From: Vanrija pseudolonga
Lineage: Eukaryota > Basidiomycota > Tremellomycetes > Trichosporonales > Trichosporonaceae
Reading direction: 5' to 3'
NCBI RefSeq assembly: GCF_020906515.1
Contig: NC_085854.1
Coordinates: 62,001 to 126,000 of the forward strand
Length of the DNA stretch: 64,000 nucleotides
Positions 44,835-55,024 of the stretch are shown piece after piece. Made by a program: the position numbers and the translations under genes. Position 1 is the stretch's first letter; each line of letters opens with the position of its first letter. The notes below the pieces were generated by a model that made no database searches, was not told where the DNA came from, and worked only from the letters and a program-made list of their open reading frames with translations.

Positions 44835-45510
44835 GGCGTACTGTCTGTACGTTACGAGTCACCGCAGTCCACGAGCTCGAGTGGCGAGGATGTGACGGGG
44901 ATGCACCTGTGAAATTCGTTCCCTGTGAGGTGCATCTGCTTTGATCCGGTCGTCGGGAGGAGCGCATCGATGTCTAGTATACGGCTAGCATCGCTATGTA
45001 ACCGAGTCAGACACGGATCTACAGTCTTACTCGGTCGACTTTGATCGCCACATCCGTGGCTGGTGCCTTGATGATGATGGATCACTTGATGAATGACACG
45101 GTCTTGTGCCTTATCCCGGCAGGACCGGCACTTGTTCCCTACCTCATTCAAATGAACCACGAGCCGTTACGAGCGTGCCGGAGCTGGAGGGATTGCCATC
45201 CAGTGGGCAATACACTTTGGCGAGTGGGGCGCATTGCCGGTGGCAGCGAGGTTGATTCGTGGCAGCTGCGGGCTTGGGTGACCGCTTCGAGTGTGACCTT
45301 GCTGTAAGTAACATTGGAGCACTGGTTTGACTCAGGCTCCACTAAAGAACACTGCATACTGTACATACATTGGCTGGAAGGCAGTCACTGCCGACTGAGA
45401 AGGAGGGAACTCACAGGACGGGACGTCGGAAACAAGTATAGGCACATACAACGGCTAGTTCTGTTCTGATACGGAAGGCGTAGGGACACAGCTGGACTCA
45501 CTTGCCACTC
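44835..45510. other. Intergenic, nothing recognised
   Basis: About 675 nt of promoter and 3' flank between two group ii genes. Confidence 0.45.
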
Positions 45511-46401
45511 CTACTTGTCCTCTTTGCGTGGGGCACAAGACCCAGAAGAGCTCGAAGCTTCCACAATGTCGAACTCGTCCGACCAGACTGACTCGGGGTA
45601 GTCCGGCGCGTCGTCCCTGGAGCGATAGCTCGGTGCGATCGTCGACTCGTGGTCGCTCTCGCACTTCCGCTTGCCTTTACGGTCGGAGTTAGACTCGGCC
45701 TCCCCGCCGTCCGCCAGGACCTCGCTGCGGTGGTTGTCAGAGGCATCATCACTCTGGACATACGCCAGTTTCTTGTCGACGGCGGCTTCCGTCGCTGCTT
45801 CAGTTGGGGTCATCTCGATATCCTGTGGTTTGGGAGGCGGGCGACGCATCGAGTCCGCCATCGCCGTCGCGCGCTTGGCAGCCCACGCGCGGGCGGCGTT
45901 CGTACCGTTGTCGATGGTGGCGCGAGTCGTCACCACGCTCGCTTTGAAGGCACTCCAAATGCTCGAGATGCTGTTGTTGCGCTTTGATCTGATTGCAGAC
46001 TGACGCTGCGCCGGCCTCGCCTGCCTCCTCTTGGCCCTTTCCCTGTTGCACTCCTTGATGGCGCGCCATTTTTCAACGAGGTCGACAAGGATGACCCCTA
46101 GGAAGACCGCAGTGCCCAACTAATGGGTCAACACCCACCGGTGCAGGGCATGACTCACGGCTACTGGAGTGATGCAGAGGGCAAGCTTCAACTTGTCTGC
46201 CCCCGACAGTTTTGGTGTGGCGGAAGTGCTCGGTTCGGCAGAGGTGGTGGCAGTGTGTATCGTGCTGCTCGACGATGCGGCGGTAGGTGTCGGAGTAATC
46301 TCCCCCTGTGGTATCGGGGCAGCGGTGACATCATGAGTGCAGGCGATCACGAGGAGGACGAGTAGCGTGGTCTTGGCTGTGATGCGAGTGACGAGAGTCA
46401 T
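45511..46401 (-). CDS. Group ii signal-peptide/TM protein, 270 aa
   Basis: Minus-strand exons 46159-46401, 45764-46119 and 45511-45724; introns 39 and 39 nt. Intron 2 is a multiple of three and could be read through, but GTATGT, CTGAC and CGCAG plus the matching position in paralogues argue for splicing. Signal peptide (TTLLVLLVIACTHDVTA) precedes APIPQGE and a Ser/Thr-rich ectodomain. The TM spans intron 1 (LALCITPVA | LGTAVFLGVILVDLV). A basic helix (CNRERAKRRQARPAQRQ), then RRPPPKPQDIEMTPTEAATE, then KGKRKCESDHESTIAPSYRS and RDDAPDYPESVWSDEFDIVE. The start at 46401 is the first Met of the signal peptide. Confidence 0.78.
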
Positions 46402-47105
46402 TGCGGTATGCAGGAAGAATGATGAAGAGCACTGCCAGCTCCTCACCTCGTTATATGCATCTTCCCCCCTCCAAGGTTCTTCACAATCCTGTCCGTCGAT
46501 CAGGGGTCGGTACCTGCAACGCAATGTTGATGACTGGACTGTCCGTCTCTTGGCGTCGCTGATGTGAGTGGTGCCTCAAGCAAGTAGCCTCAAGTTAAGT
46601 CGACGTCACTCGTGAGCCTTCAGTGCATACCCGAGCAGGGCAGTGCCATCTTGATCCGGGCGGCAATATCCATGGTTCCTGATTGACACGGTTACACAAG
46701 CTTGTGGTTCCGGCTGGCGGGCATTCAGTCGCACGTGCTCGCCGTTCGCGACGTCACTGACGGGTGTACATACGACAACCGAGGGATCGATGGCGGACAT
46801 GTGCACCTCACCATGGTGCTTATCTATGGCCGGCCGGGTCGGAGCTGGAGGATCATCGTCATTGGTGGCATTGCGAGTCCGCGATGCCGGGTGTGGCACT
46901 TGCGGGCTTGGGTGGCCGCCTGCCGATGCTTGACTCAGCTGCAACCTTGACGGAATGGTTTGGACTGGATGCATGATTTCACAGTGCGTCTGCTCAATAT
47001 ATTGGGTCACTTGCGCTTTCCTGATTACAACTGTGGTTTAGGATTCGTATCTGATGGGATTATGTACAGTCGTTCTTCTGATTATACTTGGTTTGGGACG
47101 AGGCC
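46402..47105. other. Intergenic, nothing recognised
   Basis: About 700 nt between group ii paralogues; no gene or repeat seen. Confidence 0.45.
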
Positions 47106-48064
47106 TCACTTGCCAGTGGCGATATCGGCCTCCTCGAAAGGATTACCACCCGATCCCGAGCCCGAGGCGTCGGTGGGCGCGTCGACAAAGTCGTACCCGC
47201 CCTCAGAGCTGGCGCTGGACTCGGACTCGGAAGCGGGATACGCCGGCGCCTCGTCGACGTGGGAGCGGCTCGACTCGGGGTAGTCGGGCACGTCGTCCTT
47301 TGTGCGGTAGCTCGGCGCGATGGTCGATTCGTGGTCGCTGTCGGCCTTGCGCTTGCCCTTACGGTTTGTCTCGACCTCGGCCATGACCTCGCTTTCGTCA
47401 GCTCCATACACACATGCACCACCCACGCGAGCTTCTTGTCGATTGCGGCTTCCGTCGCCGCCTCGGTCGGCGTCATCTCAATGTCCTGTGGTTTGGGCGG
47501 AGGCGGGCGGCGCATCGAGTCCGCCATGGACGTGGCGCGATTCGCCGCCCACCGACGGGTGGCGTTGGTGCCGTTCGTGACTGCCGCCCTGGTGGCCGAC
47601 ACGCCGGACTTGATGCCGTTCCAGGCGGACACGGATCCCGTCTTACACCAAGCGGAGATCGAGCCGACTAACTTGACTGTTCCCTTGGCGAGCGGTTGGA
47701 CGCATTCCCAGAGCCACTTGCCGATGATGAAAAGGAGTCCGACGATGCCGAAGACGATGTATCCGCCGATTATCTGGTCTCAGTATGCTCCGACTCGGGC
47801 TGCACTCACCAGTGCCGGGATGGACATGGCGATCCACCCGATGATAAGTCCCGCCTTGTCCCCTGGAGACATGTGTTTCCACCCCACAGGCTTGCTGGAT
47901 GTGGAGGGGGAGGCCGAGGGGCTCGGGGTGGTAGGGGTGGGTGTGGTGGTCGACGGCGTCGGGGTGCCCTGTGGCATTGGGACGGCGATAGCCAGGTGCG
48001 AGAGGATGATAGTGAAGAGGATGAGAGTGGTGGCTTGAGCCACGGCGCGCGACATGCGAGACAT
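47106..48064 (-). CDS. Group ii signal-peptide/TM protein, 295 aa
   Basis: Minus-strand exons 47810-48064, 47427-47773 and 47106-47391; introns 36 and 35 nt. Signal peptide (TTLILFTIILSHLAIA) precedes VPMPQGTP and a Pro/Thr/Ser stretch, then GWKHMSPGDKAGLIIGWIAM into the TM, which continues after intron 1 as IIGGYIVFGIVGLLFIIGKW. The cytosolic part shares NGTNATRRWAANRATSMADS and MRRPPPPKPQDIEMTPTEAA with the previous paralogue. Intron 2 (GTGGGT donor, CTGAC, AAG) is needed to enter the frame of the tail: KGKRKADSDHESTIAPSYRT, DDVPDYPES, DEAPAYPASES, then SSASSEGGYDFVDAPTDASG. The two genes are clear recent duplicates. Confidence 0.78.
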
Positions 48065-48683
48065 TGTGGTGCTGTGGTGACGGTGGCGAGCATGAGGACA
48101 GTTTGTCTCTGTCTTATATCAACTGCCACTCTGCCCACTCTCATGCGCACCTCCGACCATGCCGTATCGGTATTGCGACAGAGGGATCTGCGACACGCCC
48201 CTTTAGCGTTGCCTTACCGGGTGCGTCATATGCGAGTCGACGACGGCCATCGACTCGAGCAGCGAATGAATGAGTGGCTATCTCTGGATCGGCGCGTGAT
48301 CCGTTCGACACTGGTGCCTCGGGGCCGAGGCCGAGTGCCAAGGGTGAATGGTGCACCGCCGCCACGTTCAGAACCGACGTATCCGACTCAATCGACGATG
48401 TTTCCCACGTGCAGGTCGTCTCCAGCATGCAGTGCATCGTCGGCAAGTTGCACACACCGGCGGCATTGCATTCCCGCCACGCGCGGTATCTTGATCCGAC
48501 GGCCACGTCCGGCGTCCTCGGACGGGTTGTATGTATGTACTGTAGCCGCCCAAGCCGAGAGGCACGCACCGCACGGGCTTGGCAAAGAGCCAAAGTAGTC
48601 ATCGTTGCCCCGCATGCACACCGCACACAACGCCTGCGTTGGTGGGCGGGGTTGTTTCGCACATGCACACATGGGGGACAAAC
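48065..48683. other. Intergenic, nothing recognised
   Basis: About 620 nt; promoter and 3' flank only, as far as can be seen. Confidence 0.45.
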
Positions 48684-49502
48684 CTATTGCCCTCGTTCGG
48701 CAGCCGGCGACGCTCGCCGGCTCTCGTCGCCGGACCGGACTGACCCTTGACCAAAGGATAGAGCAAGTGATCCAGGCGGCATCTCCGCAAACTCAAAGTC
48801 AAACTCTGCCGTATGATCTGGCACTGGGCTCGAGTAAGACGGCAAGCGGTCCTTCGACCTGTAGCTTGGCGGGATGCTCGAACCACGGTCGCTCTGGGAG
48901 CTGCGTCTGCAATTGGCATCGGCGTTCTCCGTCGCCCTCCGGTCGTCCGCTTCATCAGCCGATACCACGTACACAAGCTTAGTGTTGATACTGGAGGCGT
49001 ACGTTCTCGTGCGCGTGCCACCGTCGCCCCCTCCCTCTCCGGTTCGGCCCGTCGAGTCAAGCGCGGGTGGTGGCCGGCTCGAGAGGGGATCCTCCGCGTC
49101 CGAGCCACAAAACCGGCGGTGGAAGGAGAAGTAGGCGTCCACAAAGCGCTCGGCCGGCTCCCACCGCCTGCCGGTGATGCGGAAGAGGGCATAGATGAAC
49201 ATAAGCAAGTTGCAGAGTCCGTACTGGCATTAGCCTCACCCTTTAGATACTCGACTTACGGCGCCTAGGATGGACGCGAATAGAACCCAGATGATAAACC
49301 CTGCTTTTCCGGCTGGCGAGGCGCGCTTGAACCCGGGCCACCCGGAAGTCGAGGTGGTGGTGGTGGGTGCCGGTGAGTCGCGGGGTAGTGCGGATGCTGG
49401 AGAGCCACGGGGTAGTGGCAAGGCGGTGGCGAAGGAGGCTCCGATGGCGGCAAGGGATAGGATGGCCACGACCATGTTGATTGGCTTGAGGGGGTGTGTC
49501 AT
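48684..49502 (-). CDS. Group ii signal-peptide/TM protein, 248 aa
   Basis: Minus-strand exons 49260-49502, 48973-49223 and 48684-48936; introns 36 and 36 nt. Signal peptide MTHPLKPINMVVAILSLAAI (then GASFATA) precedes LPLPRGSP and a Pro/Ser/Thr stretch, then PGFKRASPAGKAGFIIWVLF into the TM, which continues after intron 1 (YGLCNLLMFIYALFRI). Cytosolic part: WEPAERFVDAYFSFHRR, a disordered Gly/Thr stretch, then after the phase-2 intron SSIPPSYRSKDRLPSYSS, a true PPxY motif, and an acidic/aromatic patch (AEFDFEFAEMPPG). The second intron is the least certain because it is a multiple of three. Shares layout with the two genes on its left, with a more diverged tail. Confidence 0.72.
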
Positions 49503-50200
49503 GGTGACGCACGTCGCCGGTGGCGAGAGAGTGTGAACGGCCGCTGAGGACGAGGCTCTCGACGGCAGCGGGGCGGCTCGACAGACAGACGCTCGTCCAC
49601 GAGTACACCCGGGTATCGTGGCTGGCAAGATGGGATTCTCAGAGGGAACCAAGGTCAACGGTCGACTGACTCGGTGCCGTGAGCGACGGGCCTTGCGACT
49701 GGTCGACGGCTACAACCAAAATCGCGCAACGTCGCCGTATCTTGACCCAGCTCATGTGCATTCCGACGGCATCACCCAAGGGCAAGAGGCAGGCATCGCA
49801 TAGGTTGGCACGGCCAAGCGCAGGTGGGCAGTAGCCAACTGCCGATTTGATTTCAGCTGGGTATTGTATTCCCGGTCACATGTGGGCTGTACCCCGATGA
49901 TCGCGATATCGGAGTCTCCGACTCGAGTAAGTCGCCCACCCACTCTCCCGAGGCCAGTGCTTGCTATGCATGGCGATGGGACAGCGTGCATGTACACCTA
50001 GTTGTAAGGACGACTGCGGATGCTCCGAGCCGAGAATGTCTGTCACGGCCACACATGACCGCAAGCCGTTGCAGACATCGACGTCATGCCAAGCGTGTGC
50101 CTGCACATCACGGCCACAGCCGAAGATAGGGCAGTGCGTACTCGACTCGCTCGGCTGCGCGGGCATGACGGATTTGGACAACATCGTGTTGTTCACAGGT
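49503..50200. other. Intergenic, nothing recognised
   Basis: About 700 nt; no gene or repeat recognised. Confidence 0.45.
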
Positions 50201-50670
50201 CTAAATGGACAAGCGGCGTCCGGGGCGGTCGGCCTCATCCCTCGGCTCGCGCGCCGCCGCAGCGAGGTCGACGAAGTGGTCGAACTCGTGGTACTCTGGT
50301 GCGTTGTACGGCGGGGGCGGGGACGCCACCCACCTCCGGGCACGGTGGGGGTCGGATGACGACCTGGCATCAGTCATGTTCCAACACCTCTGCTCACGTC
50401 TTGGGCGAGGTCGTATCGGCCGACGCCGTGCGTCGCTTGCCCTGGAGCCAGAAGCCAAACATGAGAAGCCCCCATAATAGGAGCGACTAGGGTTAGATGT
50501 GAAAGCGAGGGCAAACGTACGCCTAGCACACAGGAGATGATGATCAAGCCCTCCTTGCGGCTCCCAGTGGTACCTGGCTCCGCAGAGGCTGAAGAGGTTG
50601 GGTGTGAGGAGGTGGTGGTGGTGGCGGAGGTGAGTGGTTGTGAGTCGCGGTGAGCGAGGAGCGGTGTCAT
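50201..50670 (-). CDS. Short group ii relative without signal peptide, 133 aa
   Basis: Minus-strand exons 50521-50670, 50398-50486 and 50201-50363; two 34-nt introns in phase 0 and phase 2, like the larger paralogues. The N-terminus MTPLLAHRDSQPLTS is not a signal peptide; a Ser/Thr stretch (TTTTSSHPTSSASAE) is followed by GSRKEGLIIISCVLG and SLLLWGLLMFGFWL, one TM. The tail is short and ends near APEYHEFDHFVDLAAAARE, with PPPPYNAPEY containing a PPxY-type motif. Same exon plan and motif order as group ii, so it is probably a reduced copy. An upstream signal-peptide exon could have been missed. Confidence 0.65.
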
Positions 50671-51109
50671 TGCGCACGGCTGGGTGGCGAATGCAGAACG
50701 ACAAGGTGCTCATGCATTGATAAACCCTCGAGGGCCCCAACTACCTCCAGCTTCAGAAGGTCTGTGCATCTCGTCGTGTCTATTCATATCGTGGTCGCGT
50801 CAGCTATGTCCGAGGCAGTGTTGTCACCGGCGGTGTCATAGACTCCGATTTTGGAGCCACGCTACATAATGGTGCACTGCTATCGCGGTGGCTCCAAAAC
50901 CTGGCGGTGCAGATGTATGTACCCTCCGAGACACAAAGGATGCATAACTAACATACATGAGATGCGGGCTGAAACGTGAATGGCGATGCGCTCAGCGAGA
51001 TGCCAAGGGTCGATGGGACGAATGGAGCCCGCTGGGGTGGTTGGTGTCCGCAGCTTCGTCCATCTCCCGCCGAGGTGCCTCGGTGTTCTGTGGACTGATG
51101 TCAGCGGAG
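50671..51109. other. Intergenic, nothing recognised
   Basis: About 440 nt; nothing to report. Confidence 0.45.
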
Positions 51110-51644
51110 TTACCAGCGAACGCCAACATACACGAGTGGCTCGGCGGCGCCGTCATCAACGGGAGCGTACGACGACGTGTTAGGCCGGCCTCGCTGTCTG
51201 CGCACGCGCTTGAGGCAGGAGGAGGGAGCAGCGCAGACCCAGTCCCATGCCGAGCGGACGCCGGCGCAGGTATTCTGGAGCGAGTGCGACAGGTCCTGGA
51301 CGTACACGCTGTCGAGGCGCGCGATCCACCAGATACACAGCGCAAGGAACTGTCGTCAGCGAGGTCGTCGCAGACGCACATACGAAGAAAAGCACGATGA
51401 ACACGGGCACGAGGGACACGGCGAGCTTCCATGCCGCCCGGCGGCGGGGGTCGTTGCTGGGCGCCGGCAGCGTTTCGTTTCGGTACACTAGCAACATGGT
51501 GTGGTGCGGTGGCGAGCATGCTTGCATGCAGCCAGCAGCGATTGTTATGACCACCACCGCCACCGCGCCAACTCCAAGTCCGGTCAGCTCGTATCTCTGT
51601 TGACACGAGTCATCATCGGAGTGCCACACCTTTTGTGGAGGCAT
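51110..51644 (-). CDS. Small two-TM protein, 166 aa, possible distant group ii member
   Basis: Minus-strand exons 51384-51644 and 51110-51349 with a 34-nt intron (GTATGT, CTGAC, ACAG). Start MPPQKVWHSDDDSC. TM1 is GLGVGAVAVVVITIAAGCM; a loop with the sequon NET follows; TM2 (WKLAVSLVPVFIVLFF) crosses the intron into FLALCIWWIARL. The C-terminal part holds several Cys (NTCAGVRSAWDWVCAAPSSC) and ends SSYAPVDDGAAEPLVYVGVRW. No signal peptide and no xPSYxS tail, but the intron after a TM and the position in the array suggest kinship with its neighbours. Function unknown. Confidence 0.6.
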
Positions 51645-52065
51645 GCCCGCTGCTGTGCTGGGCGGAACCGGTAATGCCCGGCACGTTTCACACCGCTTCG
51701 AACGTGACGGTGGCTTGTTCCGGCTGGGACAGGTACGGGCTGTATACGCTCTATGCTCATGTGTCGGATGTCGAAGCATGTGTGTGCCAAGGCTGAGGTG
51801 GGGTGTGGGGTGGGGAACCACGAGCCACGGGCAGCACATTGGCGCCGAGGTCATCCGCCAGCGGGGCAGACCGCGGAGTTCAAGAGCTTTCCTTTGGCCG
51901 GGACGCACTGCCCATCTCACCGTCCTGACGAGACCGACCCAGAGAGCAATTCAAGCAGCTATACTCTCCGACGAATCGCATGCAGAAGCCCCCTCCCCAG
52001 GGCCACCTCGCCCCGCTCGCACCGTGGCGCACGCCCATCAACCAACCAGCGCCGCCAGGTCCCAA
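51645..52065. other. Intergenic before the tRNA gene
   Basis: About 420 nt; no gene recognised. It supplies the 5' flank of the tRNA. Confidence 0.45.
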
Positions 52066-52157
52066 GGCCGCTTAGCTCAGCTGGTTAGAGCATTGTACTA
52101 ATAACTCGATGGTTATCAGTAATGCAAAGGTCGGCAGTTCGATCCTGTCAGTGGTCA
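52066..52157 (+). tRNA. tRNA-Ile (anticodon AAU) with an 18-nt intron
   Basis: Acceptor stem GGCCGCT pairs with AGTGGTC (two G-U pairs), followed by discriminator A at 52157. D arm GCTC..GAGC. The anticodon stem TTGTA/TGCAA encloses loop CTAATAA with anticodon AAT at 52100-52102. The intron 52104-52121 sits one base 3' of the anticodon, the canonical site. T arm GGCAG-TTCGATC-CTGTC carries the B box. The A box (TTAGCTCAGCTGG) is intact. In mature tRNA the wobble A becomes inosine. This looks functional. Confidence 0.92.
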
Positions 52158-52393
52158 GTTCTCTTTTGCCTGCGCGTATGCATGTGCTGGGGGGTTGGAT
52201 GTGTTGAAGTCGAGCAGGAAGAGGATGCTGAAGGCGAGGTGGGTGGAACTCGGGCCGATCCATCCGGGTCTGCGGTGCCCCGCACTCCCTCCTCCACTTT
52301 TCATGTCCACCAGCCTTGTGTCCACCAGCCTTGATGGCTCGCGGCATGGAGCAAACTGGGCATCAGCCGCTACCCCATTGACAGACATCACGA

Positions 52394-52966
52394 TGGGTAA
52401 CCCCTCAGGACAGCTTTACGGCCCAGCGGGCCGACGGCATGATCGATGTTTCTACAGCACAGCGTCCTGGCCTCAAAACCACCGTGAAGGCATTCTGGGG
52501 CAGCACGGGGGGTGCACCCAGACGCTATCGTTCGTAATCGAACGCACCGGGACGGCATACGTTCCGACCCAGTTGCCAAGGGACAGTTGAGTGAGATGAC
52601 TCACTGTGGTGGTGCTGGGTGCGGCGCGTTGCCCGTCGGGTTGAGACAGACCCTGGGTGTCGACGCGGCCGGAGTACGCTGAGGTGTCAACGCAGTCCAC
52701 AAGACGTTCACCGCCGAAAGTGGTGACGAGCCACCAAAGTGGCTTGCGGCCCGGTGTACGGGCCGCGAATCGACGACAGGCGGTGCTGCCGTGATTGAGC
52801 CGCCGCAGTAATCTGCGGCTGCTGGGGCACCTGGGTGCCTGGCACGAGTGTGCCAACGTTCGATACAAATATCGAACTACGGGGCATAACACCCCGTGAG
52901 GGGAGGGTGTACCCCTCCCTGAGTGGAGACGACATCTCGTCTCCACTGAGGGACGACTGTGTGTCG
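52394..52966. repeat. Series of adjacent short perfect hairpins
   Basis: Inverted repeats read directly (positions within 1-2 bp): 52420-52434 (CGGCCC/GGGCCG), 52529-52544 (CGTTCG/CGAACG), 52590-52605 (AGTGAG/CTCACT), about 52728-52743 (AGCCAC/GTGGCT), 52746-52766 (GCGGCCCG/CGGGCCGC), 52802-52819 (GCCGCAG/CTGCGGC), 52826-52839 (GGCAC/GTGCC), 52841-52854 (GGCAC/GTGCC), 52858-52877 (GTTCGATA/TATCGAAC), 52880-52896 (CGGGG/CCCCG), 52901-52919 (GGGAGGG/CCCTCCC), 52916-52953 (16 bp with one mismatch around GTGGAGACGA) and 52954-52966 (CGAC/GTCG). Loops are 3-7 nt. Eight of them fill 52746-52966 almost end to end. Confidence 0.8.
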
Positions 52967-53644
52967 CCCCTCGCCAAGTGTATGGTTGAGTGAGAAAACT
53001 CACATTGTGAACATGGCCCTCCATTCACGCTCCAACGGGTCGTTGAACTGGGAATCAGCCAGAGCCACTAGTCATGAGGCCGAGCGAATCGGGTGCTGTG
53101 TCCGCCGGTGGAACCGCGCAAGATGAGGTCTCCCTCAAGAAAAGAGGTATCGCGAAAGACAGTGGTATCCCCAATATCAAGAAGTGGAAGACGCAGCACA
53201 CCCAACTCGGGAGGAAGTGACGTCCTTATGGGTAGCTGAGTGAGAAAACTCACCCGTGCGGGTCAGGCGCATCGCTAGGAAACCGAAGCAGACCGATGAC
53301 AGCATTATCCGGGTCTGGATCCAAAGGCTAGGCGCCAACGCATCGTGCTCTGAGAAGTCAACCAGTGCCACAGGCTAAGTTATCGCGGGTCGAGAGACCA
53401 CGCGGCGCAAGGATAGTGGCGTGAAGGGTAATGCCAAAAGTGTTCAGCAGGGACGCGTTGATGTTCCACCAGAGAGTGCTAGGATGTGTGTGTGTTGGTG
53501 GGATTTCTCTGCCAGTGGGATTGCGTGTGCAAGAGCTGGTGTTGGTGACGAGGATGTGCAGCCGAGCTGCGGGACAAGGACGTGCAGCCGAGCTGCGTGA
53601 TGTTTCGTGCCCGTGGATGGTCGAATGAGTGAGAGAGTACTCAC
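52587..53644. repeat. Four dispersed TGAGTGAG...CTCAC motifs
   Basis: Copies near 52587-52605, 52986-53003, 53236-53253 and 53624-53644. Each is itself a small hairpin (GTGAG, 4-6 nt, CTCAC). On the minus strand they read GTGAGTTTTCTCACTCA, which resembles a 5' splice donor followed by a branch site, so they may mark the starts of introns in an unrecognised minus-strand transcript. Confidence 0.6.
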
Positions 53645-54720
53645 CAAGCGGTAGTGGTCGCGGTGGTTGGTGTTTAGTAGTGGAGGGTTGTGGATAGAGG
53701 AGCGGGGTGAGGAGTGACGAGACGGAGCAGCTGAAGGGCGCGCTTTTATACGTTGGAGGCGGGGTTCATCTGCGTTCCGGCACACAACGCGTGTGGCCGT
53801 CGGGCGAGACAGTGTGCTCGCACCCTCCTCGCGTCGTGGCCCTCACCGGTCCCCCAACAGGACACCGCGGAGCACTCTGGACCGATGGGGTAAAGTCAAG
53901 ACGACAACCGAGTAGCTAGTTAGAAGCATTCTGGATGCGTCCCAGCGTGTTCGGTTCAGACCCGAAGCATTGTTGGGGAAACGAGGTCGCCAACATATGC
54001 TTCTGCCAGGATGACATGACAATGTTGCGCCGAACCCGAGGCCGCGAGGCGTCCGTCCGGGAACCGAGGGCAGTGTTGCTTCGGTTCAACAATACATCAG
54101 TGTGAGAAGTGAGCGCGTGGGACAGGGGCGACGGGCGGGCGAAAGGAGGGTCATTCTGACGCATGCCGGATCGGCGTCCGCCACATCAGTGCGAGAATGC
54201 CCGTCGGCGCGTCCTTTGACAGCCACATTCCGCACACAATCCAGCATCCACAATAGAGCGAGGTAGATGCCCCCAGTTGTGAGGCATGAGTGGGGGGGGG
54301 GGGACCGTTCTCCGACGACCGGTTGGAAGCAAGCGACTCGAGGACGACAGTGACGTGAGGGCCACCTCTTGTTCGCCTGCACCTATCCCTAGGTCCCCAG
54401 ATCGTCGTCAGTAGCTTCAACAACATTGTCGTTGGATGCTTCTTCCCGTTCGGCTGCCAGTCGGTTCATCCCCTCGGCCGAGGAAGAGCGAGGTGGTCGG
54501 GGGTGATCTGGCCCCTCATGCCCCAATACTTGTCCCCACGGTGTCACAACATGGTGGTACATCTAGGTCGTCTAGTGGGTTACTCGTGGTCTTAGCCATA
54601 TGCGGGCTGTAGGAGGTCAGCTCCACCGTCTCTCAATCCCAACTCGACTCACACAGTGGAACCGGTGCTGTGCTGCAATCACGACACGGTGGAATACATC
54701 CCCACTGCCCCGCTCCCGGC

Positions 54721-55024
54721 CTACTGGGTAACGTAGACGTCGGGCTTGCGGCCGCAGCAGCAGCGTCCCTGGCAGCAGGTGCACGAGAAGCAGCAGCAGC
54801 CGGCGGTGCACGATCCGCCGCGGAGGCGGAGGACCTCGGCTTCCTGCTTCGACTCGCCGGGTGGTGGCGCGGCGGGGTCTGCGGCGGCGTGAGCTTGGTT
54901 TCTGGGCGGGCTTTGGGCCAAAGGAGGGCGCGTCGGCCGACTCACTCATCATGCGCGTCGCGGCGGGCTGGGTGGTGACTGCCCGGGGAGGGTAAGTGGT
55001 CTGCTGCTGGCTTGTTGGCTCCAT
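54721..55024 (-). CDS. CYSTM-like cysteine-rich small protein, 83 aa
   Basis: Minus-strand exons 54946-55024 and 54721-54893, 52-nt intron (GTGAGT donor, AAG acceptor). The N-terminal half is polar and Gln/Thr/Pro-rich (MEPTSQQQTTYPPRAVTTQ). The C-terminal half has LRGGSCTAGCCCFSCTCCQG then RCCCGRKPDVYVTQ. Polar Gln/Pro-rich N-terminus plus a run of Cys close to the C-terminus is the layout of CYSTM proteins, tail-anchored membrane peptides linked to stress tolerance in yeasts and plants. Without the intron the frame would not reach the Cys run. The Cys run is less hydrophobic than in typical CYSTM proteins, so lipid modification (palmitoylation) may anchor it. Confidence 0.75.

Larger units (their letters stand above)
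52158..54720. other. Hairpin-rich stretch with unassigned coding-like patches
   Basis: No gene could be modelled with confidence. Between about 52390 and 53000 many perfect short inverted repeats follow one another (listed separately). The minus strand from about 53500 to 52470 contains several protein-like open patches, for example GVLRLPLLDIGDTTVFRDTS, GPYTGPQATLVARHHF and LSLGNWVGTYAVPVRSITND, in different frames. They could be exons of an unrecognised gene or remains of a decayed element of unknown family. From 53700 to 54720 nothing is recognised apart from a poly-G run near 54293. Confidence 0.45.

Noticed and set aside
47392-47426. Apparent frameshift at a GTGGTGCATGTGTGT tract in the group ii gene, first read as slippage-prone phase variation
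   Set aside because: A 35-nt intron (GTGGGT donor, CTGAC branch, AAG acceptor) restores the frame and sits at the same phase-2 site as in the paralogues.
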